Below, piece after piece: positions 33,431-45,601 of a DNA stretch of 64,000 bases. Source of the DNA: Lolium rigidum (taxonomy: Eukaryota > Streptophyta > Magnoliopsida > Poales > Poaceae); the NCBI RefSeq assembly GCF_022539505.1, contig NC_061514.1, positions 252,328,124 through 252,392,123 on the forward strand, given 5' to 3'. Position numbers and translations under genes: made by a program. Under the pieces are notes generated by a model. It did no database searches. It was not told the origin of the DNA and saw nothing but the letters and a program-made list of their open reading frames with translations. Numbering within the stretch: position 1 is the stretch's first letter; each line of letters starts with the position of its first letter.

Positions 33431-34525
33431 CTCCCCTATATTTTTATTGCAAAAGAATAAGGTTTGCCGGTTGTTAAAGGATTCCAATGAAGATCAGTTC
33501 GCATAACTCAAGGTAAAAGTCGTTTAACTGAATTACAGTATTATTTACATACACAAGGTAATAGCAACATATATAGAAGTGGAACGTACGAATGTACCAA
33601 TAGTGAAGCTTTAATTCCGTCGAATACCTAATCGATGGCAAAGCTCTAGCTTATTTAAAAAAATATTTATTACTTTCAACAAGACTTTGGATATCCCTCG
33701 ACCGATGTAGCACACTCACAAGAAACAAATCTATATATTTTTTAATTTTGTTTTGTTATTATATTTATTTATTAGGACTAACATATTAATAGTAGTAAAA
33801 ATGCACACGTTTTCATTTACACTTTCATGTGTAGGTATTGTATGGATATTAGAAAAATCACGAAGTAGCCTCTCTTTGCAGTGAAATTCAGACTTTCTCA
33901 AAATCTTATCCCTTATGGACCAGTTTTTAGGAATTCCGAAAAGGCTTTTGGAAGATTTTATCAAATAAAATAAATCAGAACATGACAGTTCTGCCTTCTT
34001 TCCAAAGCTTTGCTTGCCTATTTAAACGTCTAAATGCAAGCTCTTATGTGACGAGTCCACTTTACATCTATTATATACTAAAAGCACAATACGGTGTTTT
34101 AAAATAGAGACATCATATTAAGCCACATCATTCTAATTATTTTGTCAGTTAGATCTAAAATTTGCGGCTAGGATTTTACGTTGTTGCGTAACATGTGCAT
34201 GCACCTATTATTTTAACGTACCTGGCTGACACGTTAGTGGACCCACCTTTGTTACTTAGGTAGAAAAACCGAATTGATCCATTATATCTAACGTCAAAAG
34301 GCAGTCTCCAAGAAAAAAAATTACATACCCTTTCGATTTACACGTTCAATGATTGTATACAGAAAATAAAAGACTCAGCGTGAAGGAAGCGATTTGCTTC
34401 CATGTCAAACAAAAAAGAAGAGATTGTATACGTGCAATATATATATCAATAAGAAAAAGGAGTTGTATGTTAGATGCAGGTTAGAAAATAAGATTTTTTT
34501 TTCCAAAGAGCACGATGCACGCAGC
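33431..34525. other. AT-rich intergenic, no gene seen
   Basis: No supported ORF. The sequence is AT-rich and contains only short frames. Confidence 0.4.
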
Positions 34526-35525
34526 ATTAGGGCATCTTCAACGCGGCGACCCACCCCGCGTCCGCGCGTTCGGATAGGTTAAAACGGACAAAAACGCAGT
34601 CCAACGCGGTCATGTATCGCAAATGCGGATGGCCACAGTGTCCGGGACGACCCAAACCCATCCCAAATCTAGGCCAGGTTTGCGTGGTCGCGGATGGCAC
34701 GCGACGTCCTCGCACGTCCGCATGCCCGCCTCCTCGCCTCCCTAAGCCCAGCTGTCGGTGGGAGGCGTGCGTCCTATTAAAAGTGGACTGAGAGGGAACT
34801 ACCGCTGTCCAGTCCACTTCCCCACTCGTGGTCCACCTCCCCCACACGCTAGCAACCGCTGCCATGGCTCCAAAGAGGGCTTTTGCTCCCTGTGCCAACG
34901 ACGGTGAGGCCAGCAGCAGCAGCCATCTTGCACCGGCATTGAGGGCGTTGTCGGACACCGCGGTGGTCTCTACATCGGATAGGCCGGCCGCGTTGGCGCG
35001 ACATTGGCGCAACTCGCGCCGCAAGGTGCCAAAGCCGGAGGAGGACGACGACCCGGACATGCGCGCCGCTCTGGCGCTGTCCATCGCGAAGGAGGATAGG
35101 CCAGGAGCAGCTGCCGTCCTGCGCCGGCGTTGAGGGATGTCGGGCACCGCGTCTCTACATCGGATAGGCCGGCCGCGTCGGCACGACATTGGCGCAACTC
35201 GCGCCGCTGGTGCTGAAGCCGGAGGACGACGACGACTCGGACATGCGCGCCGCTCTGGCACTGTCCATCGCGGAGGAGGAGGAGGCCAAGTGGCCGAAGC
35301 TCGCGGGGGTGATCCGTACCTGCGCGATGGAGGAGGAGGCCCGGCAGGCGGTCGAGGACGCCGAGGCCTGAGCGTTGCTCAGCCAGGCCCACCGGGAGGA
35401 GGAGGCCTTGCAGCGACGCAACGAGGCCAGGCTCCAGCACGAGAAGAATAGGTGCGAGGAGGCCAGGTGCCAGCACAAGGAGGATAGGCGCCGGCGCGAG
35501 TAGGACAGGCGTGGAATGCATCACT
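34526..35525 (+). mobile_element. Non-autonomous DNA transposon with GC-rich ORF, partial
   Basis: The left end reads GGGCATCTTCAACGCGGCGA, a terminal type very common in Triticeae intergenic DNA. A GC-rich ORF region follows. The opposite terminal repeat was not found, so the right end is probably lost. A 185-bp stretch is duplicated in tandem (34937-35121 and 35122-35306, approximately). Confidence 0.55.
34864..35133 (+). pseudogene. Transposon-borne ORF with UIM-like motif, duplicated
   Basis: The ATG at 34864 opens a 90-codon frame starting MAPKRAFAP. Near its end is EEDDDPDMRAALALSIAKED, which fits the ubiquitin-interacting motif pattern (acidic run, then Ala/Leu...Ser..Glu). The 185-bp tandem duplication repeats this block at 35189-35371 with DDSDMRAALALSIAEEE, but in a shifted frame (185 is not a multiple of 3). 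The second part continues with an Ala/Glu/Arg-rich helix. The family function is unknown to me; the UIM match is by eye. Confidence 0.4.
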
Positions 35526-36144
35526 TGTAATGTTTAACGTCTTTTCCGGTCAAGACCAAGATAATAGCTTTGTGGCTTATGTCTATTTGATGCTAACAGT
35601 ATATGCGAGACATCAATTGTGTGCCACAAACTTGTGCAACAAAGATTTGATTTGGGTTCTCTTATGTTATATACCTACAACAAAATTCACCTTGGGAGAT
35701 TTGGAATGAGCGGAGCGCGAGGATTTTTGAAACTTTGAATCTATGCACATTTCTATAACATCCCATATTTGTAATAAAGTGATAACTTGCACTCATGAGC
35801 ATAACATGCATTTAATTTAGCTCTAAAAAACATTCCATTAATCGAAAACTATAAATGAAATCATTGAAATCATTTAAGCAGCTAATGGCTGAGATTAAAA
35901 GATGAAAAAGTTACGTAAAACATTAGTTATGTACAAACAAGATAACAAATTGAGATGGATAAAATAATACATGGCGAGTAGCGACGTTGCCATATGTCCA
36001 TGGATCCGAGATCGGGAAGCCCAGATTGTGTTGTGCTGTGGAAACATAATCCTCACGTTCAACGATTTATTTCCTGTTTTCAGTATCACCACATACAAAA
36101 GACACATATAGTCAACCATATATTGAAAAGTGTCTTTGGCTAAT
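35526..36144. other. AT-rich intergenic, no gene seen
   Basis: No supported ORF or terminal repeat in about 600 bp. Confidence 0.4.
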
Positions 36145-36516
36145 GGGCACCAGTGCTCCTACTGATTAAAAAAATTCAAAAATCATACATATTTATTTCA
36201 AAAAAATCTGAAAATAAATCTAGACATAATAAATGATCGTAACCTAAGGTGTGTAAAATTTCAATATGAAATTCTTTATATTGTAGACTACATAAAAAAA
36301 AGACAAAGTCTGTTGAAATTTGGAGATTTGAAATATGCATACCCAGATCCACACGTTTGTTATTTTTGTGTAGCCCATAATTTTTTGTATTTGAAACTGA
36401 CATTTTGCACGTTTATGGGACATTTCATTGGCTACACCATGATTTTTTTTATAATTTTTTTGAAACACATAAATGTGATTTTTATTTTTTTTAAAATAGC
36501 AGGAGCACTGGTGCCC
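36145..36516. mobile_element. MITE with perfect 16-bp terminal inverted repeats
   Basis: GGGCACCAGTGCTCCT (36145-36160) is the exact reverse complement of AGGAGCACTGGTGCCC (36501-36516). The repeats extend inward a few more bases with one mismatch. The 372-bp element is AT-rich and non-coding. No convincing target duplication was found, so the superfamily is open. Confidence 0.85.
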
Positions 36517-37455
36517 AGGAGCAGCAAATCTCCGTCCACGATATATTCCTTTCTTATTGCACAAAATAATTCTCCAACAAATTATAAATGGTTAAAGATG
36601 TCTTTGGCACAAATGATATTCTGTTAATATAGTATTTATGGTGAATATAGAACCATGCTAATTCAAATCTCATATATAACTGCCGATAGATCATAATAAT
36701 AGACAAAAAATTACGTTGCCCTGCGAGGGCCACCTTTCTAGTTATAGAAAATAGCAAAAAATTACACATGTGCGGAAAAGCCTATATACGTATATATATG
36801 TTGTTTTTATCCATAAAAAACAAGGTAGGACAGCCGCCTTACCTTTCCCTATGGGGACCTCCATGCCTGACTGTGACATTCGAATGCAGATTTAGTCGGG
36901 ATCAAGCATGATTGTGACATTCGAATGCAGATTTAGATTGCCGAGAGTTATGCTAGGTCAATTATTACTTACAGGATTGTTCATAGCTACACGGATAGAA
37001 AAAGCATGAGAAAACCATGCATGCATGAATAATTTGATGATTAGTAGGGAGGCTTCGCTGAATCTCCAATTTGTTACCCTCGTGGCCAGAATACATGTTG
37101 TGCAATTTGAGGCGAAGATGCTATGAAATTGATCAAGATCTTTTTTTGTGTTTGCAGGTGAGAATTCGAATTTCAGTTGTAGCCTCACATTTTCTTGCAT
37201 GTTTCCTCATGCTATGAACACGAGGAAATCTTATTGATCAATGTGGCCGGGAGATGTGAATGCGTTTGGTCTAGTTAGAGAGTCGCCATTACACTGATAA
37301 ACGGTTGCAAGGCAAGTCATCATAAAATTCACTACAAAGTACTCTCAGCGTTTACTGAAACTGATGCATCATAGTACATTTACTGAAACTGGTGCATCAT
37401 AGTACATAACATGAGCTTGAGAATCGGTAATGTGAGTTTGCACACATCGTTAATA
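36517..37455. other. 3' flank of Kunitz copy B
   Basis: From about 36920 the sequence matches the 3' flank of the intact gene (about 45090-45600), for example TTGATCAAGATCTTTTTTTG and the AGTACATAACATGAGCTTGAGAATCGGTA-type block. A stretch of about 27 bp (GTGACATTCGAATGCAGATTTAG core) is duplicated in tandem near 36875 and 36912. Confidence 0.6.
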
Positions 37456-38096
37456 CTAATACGATGTCTTCCTCACAAACACAACCATAAGCAACTCGTC
37501 AATCACAGGCAACCAGGTCTTATCCTTGGAAGCATACACACCCAGATCCTTGCAAGCCTCTTTCTTGGCGCACACCATTAGCTTGTATCCCATCACGTCC
37601 GCTCCATATTTCTCGATTCGGAACACACCGAACGACCTTTCACCCCATTCCTTGCTAGCGGCCAATAGCTGATGCCTTCCTGATAATGTCTCCAGGGAAC
37701 GATCGGAGAGGTGCCAATCTAGCATTGTTGCGCAGAAACTATCAAGGTCATGGAACTCAATCCAGATGTCGCTCGACAACCGGATCGGCTCTTGAGTTGA
37801 TATTTTCCATGGTAATGGTGTCAAATGCAGGGGTGTGCCAAGGTTTGTATTGTTGCGCTCCCGGAGCACGAAATGGAGACATTGTTCGCCAGCGGGAGCA
37901 CGAAATGGAGACATTGTTCACCAATCTGGATTGTTGTAAGGCCACCGCCACTTAGGCATTAGGCCGGGAGGATATAGTAGTGGTGCTTGCTAGTTAACTC
38001 CTTACCTTCTGTGTCATAGACTAGTTCGGCAACATTTCTTGGAATGCAAGGGAGAGAGATGGCGAGAAGCTGGAGGAGGAAAAGGAGGAAATTCAT
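37456..38096 (-). pseudogene. Kunitz inhibitor copy B: full length but broken
   Basis: The ATG at 38096-38094 starts the signal peptide, followed by the N-terminal VYDTEGKEL segment. A TAA at 37961-37959 stands where the intact gene has Lys (ILPAK). Downstream, a 32-bp tandem repeat (GAACAATGTCTCCATTTCG repeated, about 37865-37920) shifts the frame. After it the Kunitz sequence continues to the stop at 37456 with all later landmarks (IRLSSDIWIEFHDLDSFCA, GVFRIEKYGADV, YKLMVCAKKEAC). So the copy is about full length with at least two inactivating lesions. It shares its 5' half with copy C through a tandem duplication. Confidence 0.88.
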
Positions 38097-38292
38097 GTTG
38101 TCGATCTACGGGGTCACCTGTAAACTTAGGAATGTTTTTGGTCGGTGTTTCTCCATATTCAAGTTCCTTGTTTTTTTATATTGAAGGTGATGCATCCATC
38201 ATTTACGTCTATCCATTTAATTGCATGATTTCCTTGTTTACCTCATTTAAATCATTTCTTTTAATGTGCCTTCTTTTAGAAAACATTAAACA

Positions 38293-38676
38293 TGATAATG
38301 TCTCCAGGGAACGATCGGTGAGGTGCCAATCTAGCATTGTTGCGCAGAAACAATCAAGGTCATGGAACTCAATCCAGATGTCGCTCGACAACCGGATCAT
38401 CTCTTGAGTTGATCTTTTCCATGGTAATGGTGTCAAACGCAGGGGTGTGCCGAGGTTTGTACTGTTGCGCTCCTGGAGCACGAAATGGAGACATTGTTCA
38501 CCAATCTAGATTGTTGTAAGGCCACCGCCACTTAGGCATTTGGCCGGGAGAATATAGTAGTTGTGCTTTCTAGTTAGCTCCTTACCTTTTGTGTCATAGA
38601 CTAGTTCGACAACATTTCTTGGAATGCAAGGGAGAGAGATGGCGAGAAGCTGGAGGAGGAAAAGGAGGAAATTCAT
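38293..38676 (-). pseudogene. Kunitz inhibitor copy C: N-terminal part from a tandem duplication
   Basis: The ATG at 38676-38674 starts the same signal peptide. A TAG, where copy B has Gln (TTIQIGEQC), interrupts it. The sequence continues through LQERN, IRLSSDIWIEFHDLDCF and LDWHLTDRSLETLS and then ends at TGATAATG (38293), where the flank of copy B begins. Copies B and C are therefore a direct tandem duplication of about 580-612 bp containing the 5' part of the gene and its promoter. The C-terminal third is absent. Confidence 0.88.
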
Positions 38677-39396
38677 GTCGTCGATATACGAGGTCACCTG
38701 TAAACTTAGGAATATCTTTGGTCGGTGTTTCTCCATATTCAAGTTCCTTGGGTTTTTATATTGAAGGTGATGCATCCATTATTTATGTCTATCCACTTAA
38801 TTGCTTGATTTCTTGTTTACCTCATTTAAATCATTTCTTTTAATGTGCCTTCATTTAGAAAACATTAAACATGATAACCCTTCTTCTTTTTTTGGAAAAA
38901 AGTAAAGGCTGGTAGGCTTTTTATCAATAGATCAGACCACAACACAATCTATATTTATAAGTTATAAAATAAACAAACTCATTATATCAGACGATTTTAG
39001 CTTTCTATGGATATGTACAAACACTGATAATATTAGGTCATTTTTTATCTCTTAATTTTGTTCCCACCGGCTGTATAGACCGGTCGATGGGTGACCCTCA
39101 TGAATCATGAGGCAGACGGTTGCCACTCCGTGCTGATGGCATAGTTGGTGGTGAAGCGAATCAAGATAGTTATGACGCAATGAAATTGCTTGACCTATTT
39201 TAATTGACACAAATACAATGCACTGCGTGCTCCTGATCATTACAACTTTGCGTCAATTTAATAAGATTGGAGGGAGTATCTATTAAGTTGGATCTCACAA
39301 CATTGAGTGATATGTACCAATTGTTTTCCTTGGTGTGGTAACTGAGGGTTCATCAAACCAATGGGAATGTAGGTCTTATCTCTATCTACTAGCAAC
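38677..39396 (-). other. Upstream flank of Kunitz copy C
   Basis: It contains the TATA-like TTTTTATATTG (about 38753), shared with the other copies, and the 5' flank common to copies A and D. A Copia element has inserted at 39397 within this flank. Confidence 0.6.
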
Positions 39397-39757
39397 TGTT
39401 ATTTTGTGATCCAAATTCATATACTAAAGGGAGGCTAACTTCTGACGAGCGGAGCGAGGCCCGCCCATATGTCGTGCCCTACAGGGACGCCTGCGGGGGG
39501 TGCGGGGGGCGGCAGCCCCCCGCGGTACGGATCGTTGCCACCGCCTATTTATATTCCCTGTAAGCCGCCGCTAGGGTTATCATCGCATCATTGTACACCC
39601 ACGGCGTTTGTAAACACCACCGAAATAGTGAAGTTTTGCTGGCTGGCGCCCGTGGTTTTTCCCTTGTGTGTTGCAAGGGTTTTCCACGTTAAAATCTCGT
39701 GTCCCCTGCAGTGTTTTACTTTTCGTTCTTCGTTTATTGTGCATCTCAAATATAACA
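39397..39757 (+). repeat. 5' LTR of Copia element 1
   Basis: It starts TGTTATTTTGTG and ends AAATATAACA, so the ends form a short TGTTAT...ATAACA inverted repeat. A TATTTATATTCC promoter-like region lies near 39545. Confidence 0.93.
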
Positions 39758-39759
39758 AG

Positions 39760-39771
39760 TGGTATCAGAGC
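39760..39771 (+). promoter_or_regulatory. Primer-binding site, initiator tRNA-Met type
   Basis: TGGTATCAGAGC lies two bases after the 5' LTR. This is the usual Copia primer site. Confidence 0.9.
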
Positions 39772-39800
39772 CCGTGTTCTTTGGATCTAGGGTTTACGAG

Positions 39801-42800
39801 ATGTCGTCACTGAAGTTCGATCTACCGCAGCTGGACTACACCACGAGATTTGCTTTGTGGCAAGTGAAGATGAGGGCGATTCTCGCCCAATCTTCAGATC
39901 TGGATGAAACGATCGATGCTTTCGGCGAGAAAGCGAAGGATACCTGGACCGATGCGGAGAAGCGGAAAGACCGTAAGGCTTTATCGTTGATTCAACTCCA
40001 TCTGTCCAATAATATTCTGCAGGAAGTGCTGCAGGAGAAAACCACCGCCGAGTTATGGGTCAAACTAGAGGAGATCTGTTTGTCCAAGGATCTCACGGGC
40101 AGATTGCACGTGAAGATGAAGCTGTTCTCGCATAAGTTGCAAGAGGGAGGTTCGGTAATGAATCACCTATCTTCCTGGAAAGAGATTGTTTCTGATTTGC
40201 AGTCTATAGAAGTTAAGTATGAGGATGAGGATTTAGGTCTTCTTCTTTTATGCTCGCTGCCTAATTCTTTCAGTAATTTTCGTGACACCATATTATTGAG
40301 CCGCGACAAACTAACTCTCGCGGAAGTTTATGATGCTCTCCAACAAAAGGAGAAAATGAAATTTATGGTGCAGGCTGAAAGTTCGTCCTCCAAGGCGGAG
40401 GCGTTAGAGGTCCGTGGCAGGACTGAGCAGCGAGATAACTACTACCACAACAACAGAGATAAGAGCAAGGGCGATAGAGGTCGCTCAAAGTCCAAAGGAC
40501 GTGACAAGTTCTGCAGGTATTGTAAGAAATCTAGCCACAATATTGATGATTGTTGGAAGGCTGCAGAACAAGGAGAAAAGGAACGGAACTTACCAACCGA
40601 AAAATAATGATGGTAATGGTAAGGCTGCCGTTGTCACCGGTAAGGGTGAGGCTGCTGTTGTTGCTGGTAGTGATAGTTCTGATGGAGATTGCTTAGCTGT
40701 TTTGGCTGCATGTGTTTCACGTGATGATGAATGGATTCTTGATACTGCATGTTCGTTTCATATTTGCTGTAACAAAGATTGGTTCAGTTCTTATGAGTCT
40801 GTGCAGAGTGGAGATTTTGTGCGTGTGGGGAATGACAACCGAGTGCAGCATTGTTGGCATTGGTTCTGTTCGGATCAAGACCCATGATGGGATGACACGC
40901 ACGTTGACAGGAGTGAAACACATACCCTCCATGGCGAGGAATTTGATCTCTTTGAGTACCCTTGATTGTGACGGGTACAAGTACAAAGGTGGGAACAAAC
41001 TTTTGAAGGTATCATCAGGTTCTCTCATTATTATGATTGGTGATATGAATTCTGCGAAATTATATGTCCTTAGAGGTAGCACTTTGCCTGGTATTGCTGC
41101 TGCTGTTAGTTCTGATGAAACTAGTAAGACTAACCTTTGGCACAAGCGTCTTGGACATATGAGTGAGCTTGGCATGGCAGAATTGGCAAAGAGAGAGCTA
41201 ATTGATGGCTGCGATTTAGGTAATCTTGAGTTCCGTGAGCACCTGCATCTTTGGTAAGCATAAAAGAGTAAAATTTAATGCTTCCGTTCATACCACCAAA
41301 GGCATTTTAGATTATGTACACGCTGATGTTTGGGGTCCGTCCCGTAGAACTTCTAATGGTGGTGCTAATTACATGCTTACAATTATTGATGATTACTCAA
41401 GAAAAGTGTGGCCATATTTCCTGAAACATAAATCTGATGTTTTTAATGCTTTTAAGAAGTGGAAAGTTATGGTAGAAACCCAAACTGAAAAAAAGGTTAA
41501 GATACTCCGTATTGACAATGGTATGGAATTTTGTTCAAATGAATTTGATGAGTTTTGCAGCAATGATGGGATGGTAAGACATCATACCATTCCGTACACC
41601 CCTCAACAGAATGGCGTGGCTGAAGGCATGAACAGGACCATTATTTCGAGGGCTCGCTGCATGTTGTCTAATGCAAAGATGCATAGAGGTTTTTGGGCTG
41701 AAGCAGCCTCCACCGCATGTTATCTCATCAACAGGTCACCTTCTGTTCCACTTGATAAGAAAACTCCAATTGAGGTATGGTCTGGTTCGCTCTGCTGATT
41801 ATTCAGATTTGAGAGTTTTCGGTTGCATCGCTTACGCTCATGTTGATAATGGAAAGTTGGAGCCAAGGGCTGTTAAGTGCATCTTCCTTGGTTATGGTTC
41901 GGGAGTTAAGGCATATAGATTATGGAATCCTGAAACTAAGAAAATTGTGTTGAGCAGGAATGTCGTTTTTAATGAGGCGGTTATGTTTAATGATAGTCCG
42001 TCTACTGATATTTCTGATGCTATTGATTCTCCTGATGATGAGCAGCACAGAATTGGCGTGCAGGTGGAGCACGCAAAGGAGAATGAAAATGTGTTTCCTG
42101 AAACCAACAATGATGATAATGATGTTCCACCTTCACCACCTTTTGTTCAGCGACAAGGACGGTCTATTGCTGCTGACCGCCCTAAGAGAAATATTACACC
42201 TCCTACCCGATTAATTCAAGAATGTGATATTGTTGTTTATGCTTTGAGTTGTGCTGAACAGGTGGAGCATGATATTGAACCAGCTACATATACTGAAGCC
42301 ATTGCTTCGGTTGATAAAGAGAAGTGGGTAGGTGCGATGCAAGAAGAGATGCAATCGCTTGAGAAGAATGGCACATGGGATGTTGTGCACTTGCCTAAAC
42401 AAAAGAAGGCTGTCCGCTGCAAGTGGATATTCAAAAGAAAGGAAGGTTTGTCTCCTAATGAGCCTCCACGGTTTAAGGCAAGGTTAGTAGCAAAAGGTTT
42501 CAGTCAAATTCCAGGTGTTGATTATAATGATGTATTCTCCCTGGTTGTGAAGCATAGTTCTATTCGTGCTTTCTTTGGTATTGTTGCTATGCATGATCTT
42601 GAGCTTGAGCAGCTAGATGTAAAGACTGCTTTTCGCATGGTGAGTTGGAGGAGGATATATATATGGACCAACCTCGAAGGTTATGTTGTGCCTGGTAAGG
42701 AGGATCTTGTTTGCAAATTAAAGAGGTCCCTTTATGGTCTGAAACAGTCGCCACGACAGTGGTATAAAAGGTTTGATTCATTTATGCTTACACATGGTTT

Positions 42801-43834
42801 TGAGAGATCTCAGTATGATAGTTGTGTGTATATCAAGTTTGTTAATGGATCACCTATTTATTTGCTGCTATATGTTGATGATATGTTGATTGCTGCCAAG
42901 AGCATGAAAGAGATCACTACTTTAAAGAATCAATTAAGTAGTGAGTTTGAGATGAAGGATCTTGGTCCTGCTAAGAAAATACTAGGCATGGAAATCAAAA
43001 GGGACAGAAAGTCTAGTTTGTTGTTTCTTAGTCAGGAAAAGTACATTGAGAAAGTTCTTCATCGTTTTAATATGCATGATGCAAAGTCAGTTACTACTCC
43101 TATTGCTTCTCATTTCAAGTTGTCAGCTTTGCAATGTCCTAGCTCTAAAGATGATATTGAGTACATGTCTCGAGTTCCCTATTCTAGTGCTGTTGGTTCC
43201 TTGATGTATGCCATGGTTTGTTCACGTCCTGATCTATCATATGCTATGAGTTTGGTCGATCGATACATGGCTAATCCTGGTAAAGAACATTGGAAAGCTG
43301 TTCGGTGGATTTTCAGGTACCTTCGCGGCACATCAAAAGCTTGCTTGAGGTTTGGCAGGATTGGTGAGGGGCTCGCCGGATATGTGGATTCAGATTATGC
43401 GGGCGATTTGGATCGGAGAAGGTCCCTCACAGGTTATGTGTTTACTGTTGGTGGATGTGCTGTTAGCTGGAAGGCTACTTTGCAGGATGCTGTTGCACAA
43501 TCTACTACTGAGGCTGAGTACATGGCTATTGCTGAGGCAGGTAAAGAGGCTGTTTGGCTGAAAGGGTTATATGCCGAGCTTTGTGGAGATAATTCTTGCA
43601 TTAAGTTGTTCGATGACGAGTCAAAGTGCTATTTATCTTACTAAAGATCAGATGTTCCATGATAGGACAAAGCACATTGATATTAAGTACCACGCAATCA
43701 GAGATGTGGTTGCAAAAGGTAAAGTGAAGGTATGCAAGATTAGTACTCATGATAATCCTGCTGATATGATGACTAAGCCTGTCTCTGTGTCCAAGTTTGA
43801 GCTTTGCTCAAGCTTGGTTGGTATAACTGTTTAG
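39801..43834 (+). pseudogene. Copia gag-pol polyprotein, about five frame breaks
   Basis: The ATG at 39801 starts gag (MSSLKFDLPQLDY), which holds a CCHC zinc knuckle (CRYCKKSSHNIDDC, near 40515). Frame breaks lie near 40558, 40842, 41230, 41780 and 43618. Protease has DTACSF (D-T-A variant of DSGA). Integrase has HHCC-region remnants (WHKRLGHM) and the DDE residues in HADVWGP, RIDNGMEF and QQNGVAEG. Reverse transcriptase has YVDDML, and RNase H ends with the TEAEYMAIAEA region and TKHIDIKYH. Order protease-integrase-RT-RNase H is diagnostic of Copia. All catalytic domains are recognisable, so the breaks look recent. Confidence 0.9.
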
Positions 43835-43928
43835 CCCAAGTGGCTATTGGCGCCAGCAAGTGTTTTCTTTGTTGATTCAGGTGATTGTTGAAGTTCATGC
43901 TACAAGGAATTTGTCTCAAGGTGGAGTT

Positions 43929-44290
43929 TGTTATTTTATGATCCAAATTCATATAGTAAAGGGAGGCTAACTTCTGACGAGCGGAGCGAGGCCCGCCCAT
44001 ATGTCGTGCCCTACAGGGACGCCTGCGGGGGGTGCGGGGGGCGGCAGCCCCCGCGGTACGGATCGTTGCCACCGCCTATTTATATTCCCCTGTAAGCCGC
44101 CGCTAGGGTTATCATCGCATCATTGTACACCCACGGCGTTTGTAAACACCACCGAAATAGTGAAGTTTTGCCTGGCTGGCGCCCGTGGTTTTTCCCTTGT
44201 GTGTTGCAAGGGTTTTCCACGTTAAAATCTCGTGTCCCCTGCAGTGTTTTACTTTTCGTTCTTCGTTTATTGTGCATCTCAAATATAACA
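43929..44290 (+). repeat. 3' LTR of Copia element 1
   Basis: 362 bp, nearly identical to the 5' LTR. Differences include G/A at position 10 of the LTR, ATACTAAA versus ATAGTAAA, and single-base run-length changes in C and G runs. Confidence 0.93.
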
Positions 44291-44295
44291 GCAAC

Positions 44296-45601
44296 TAGAT
44301 AAAACTAAAATCTCTCTTGGTGCCCCCAAACAGATAGGTATTTGGAGTTGACAACATATATTAGATAAAAAGGATAAATATATTTTTGATTTTATAAATT
44401 GAAAATACTTTAATTAGAAGTTTATTTACAACATGGATTTGCTACCATGGGGCATAAATATGCATGCTGTAGGAACCCATCGATGATCGCCGTCTGAAAC
44501 TGCCACTTGACAGCCACTTCACGGTCGCCACGCGAGCTACTGACAAAAAAGAGGTGGTCTCCACCACATGTTGCTACTTCCTTGGACTGACGGTGGTTCC
44601 CTTAGGGCATCTCAAGCGGCCCGATGTATTTCGAACATGATTTGTATCTGTTTGGATAGAATCGAGGACACGAAAATGGCTAATTTTTGGCGTTGTCTGT
44701 TTGGGTGGAGAGCTTTAGATAGTTTTTTTTTTACATGGCATATCAGCTTGGGTAGAGAGATTTAGATAGATTTTTGTTTCCATTTGGGTTTAGGGTCTCC
44801 GCCAGTTTCTCTTCTCAAGAAACTACTACCATGTAAATGCTTTCTTTATATAAAATAAAATAAAGATATACACTGGGGAAACCTATTGTTCAGCCTCAAA
44901 AAACTAATCTAGCGGGACGATTGCCCTTACCAAGGGCGGTTGGGTAAATAGCAAGGCACTCTCGACTCTATTCTTTCGAAGTCGGAAACCTTACGCATGA
45001 TTGCCAAACCAGGACGAAGATCCAAAGAAGGGAGGTCAGCAGGGGTCAACCAAACAGTGGGGCTCATGCATGGTTGTGAAATTCTAATGCAGATTTAAAC
45101 TGCCGAGATTTCCGCTAGGTCAACTAGTAATTACATGATTGTTCATACCTACGCGGATGGAAAAAAGGGTGAGAAAACCATTCATGAGTAATTTGATGAT
45201 CAATAGTGAGGCTTTGCTGAATCTCCGCTTTGTACCATCGCTGTCAGAATACATGCTATGAAACTTGAGGCGAAGATGCTCTGAAATTGATCAAGATCTT
45301 TTTTTGTATGTGTGTGCCCGAGAATTTAAATTTCAGTTTGTAGCTTCATATATTCGTGCATGTTTCCTCACGCTATGAACACGAGAGAAACTCTTGTTGA
45401 TCAATGTGGCTGGGAAAGGTTAATGCGTTGGGTCTAGCACTCTAGCTAAAGAGTCGCCATGCATTACACTATGAGAAACGGTTCCACGGTAAGTCATCAT
45501 AAGATTCACTACAAAGTACTCTCTGCGTTTATTGAAACTTGTGCATCATCATAGTACATAACATGAGCTTGAGAATCGGTACTGTGAGTTTGCACACATC
45601 G
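44296..45601. other. 3' flank of the intact Kunitz gene
   Basis: No ORF supported. From about 45090 to 45600 it matches the 3' flank of copy B (36920-37455), so the duplicated unit reaches this far. Near 44985-45060 it also matches 33330-33420. Confidence 0.5.

Larger units (their letters stand above)
39397..44290 (+). mobile_element. Copia retrotransposon (Tork/TNT1-like), young, frameshifted
   Basis: A complete element of 4894 bp: LTRs at 39397-39757 and 43929-44290, and a perfect 5-bp target duplication GCAAC (39392-39396 and 44291-44295). The primer site is TGGTATCAGAGC at 39760-39771. The LTRs differ by only about two substitutions and three single-base length changes, which points to a recent insertion. 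The gag-pol frame is nevertheless broken in about five places. It lies between Kunitz copies C and A. Confidence 0.93.
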
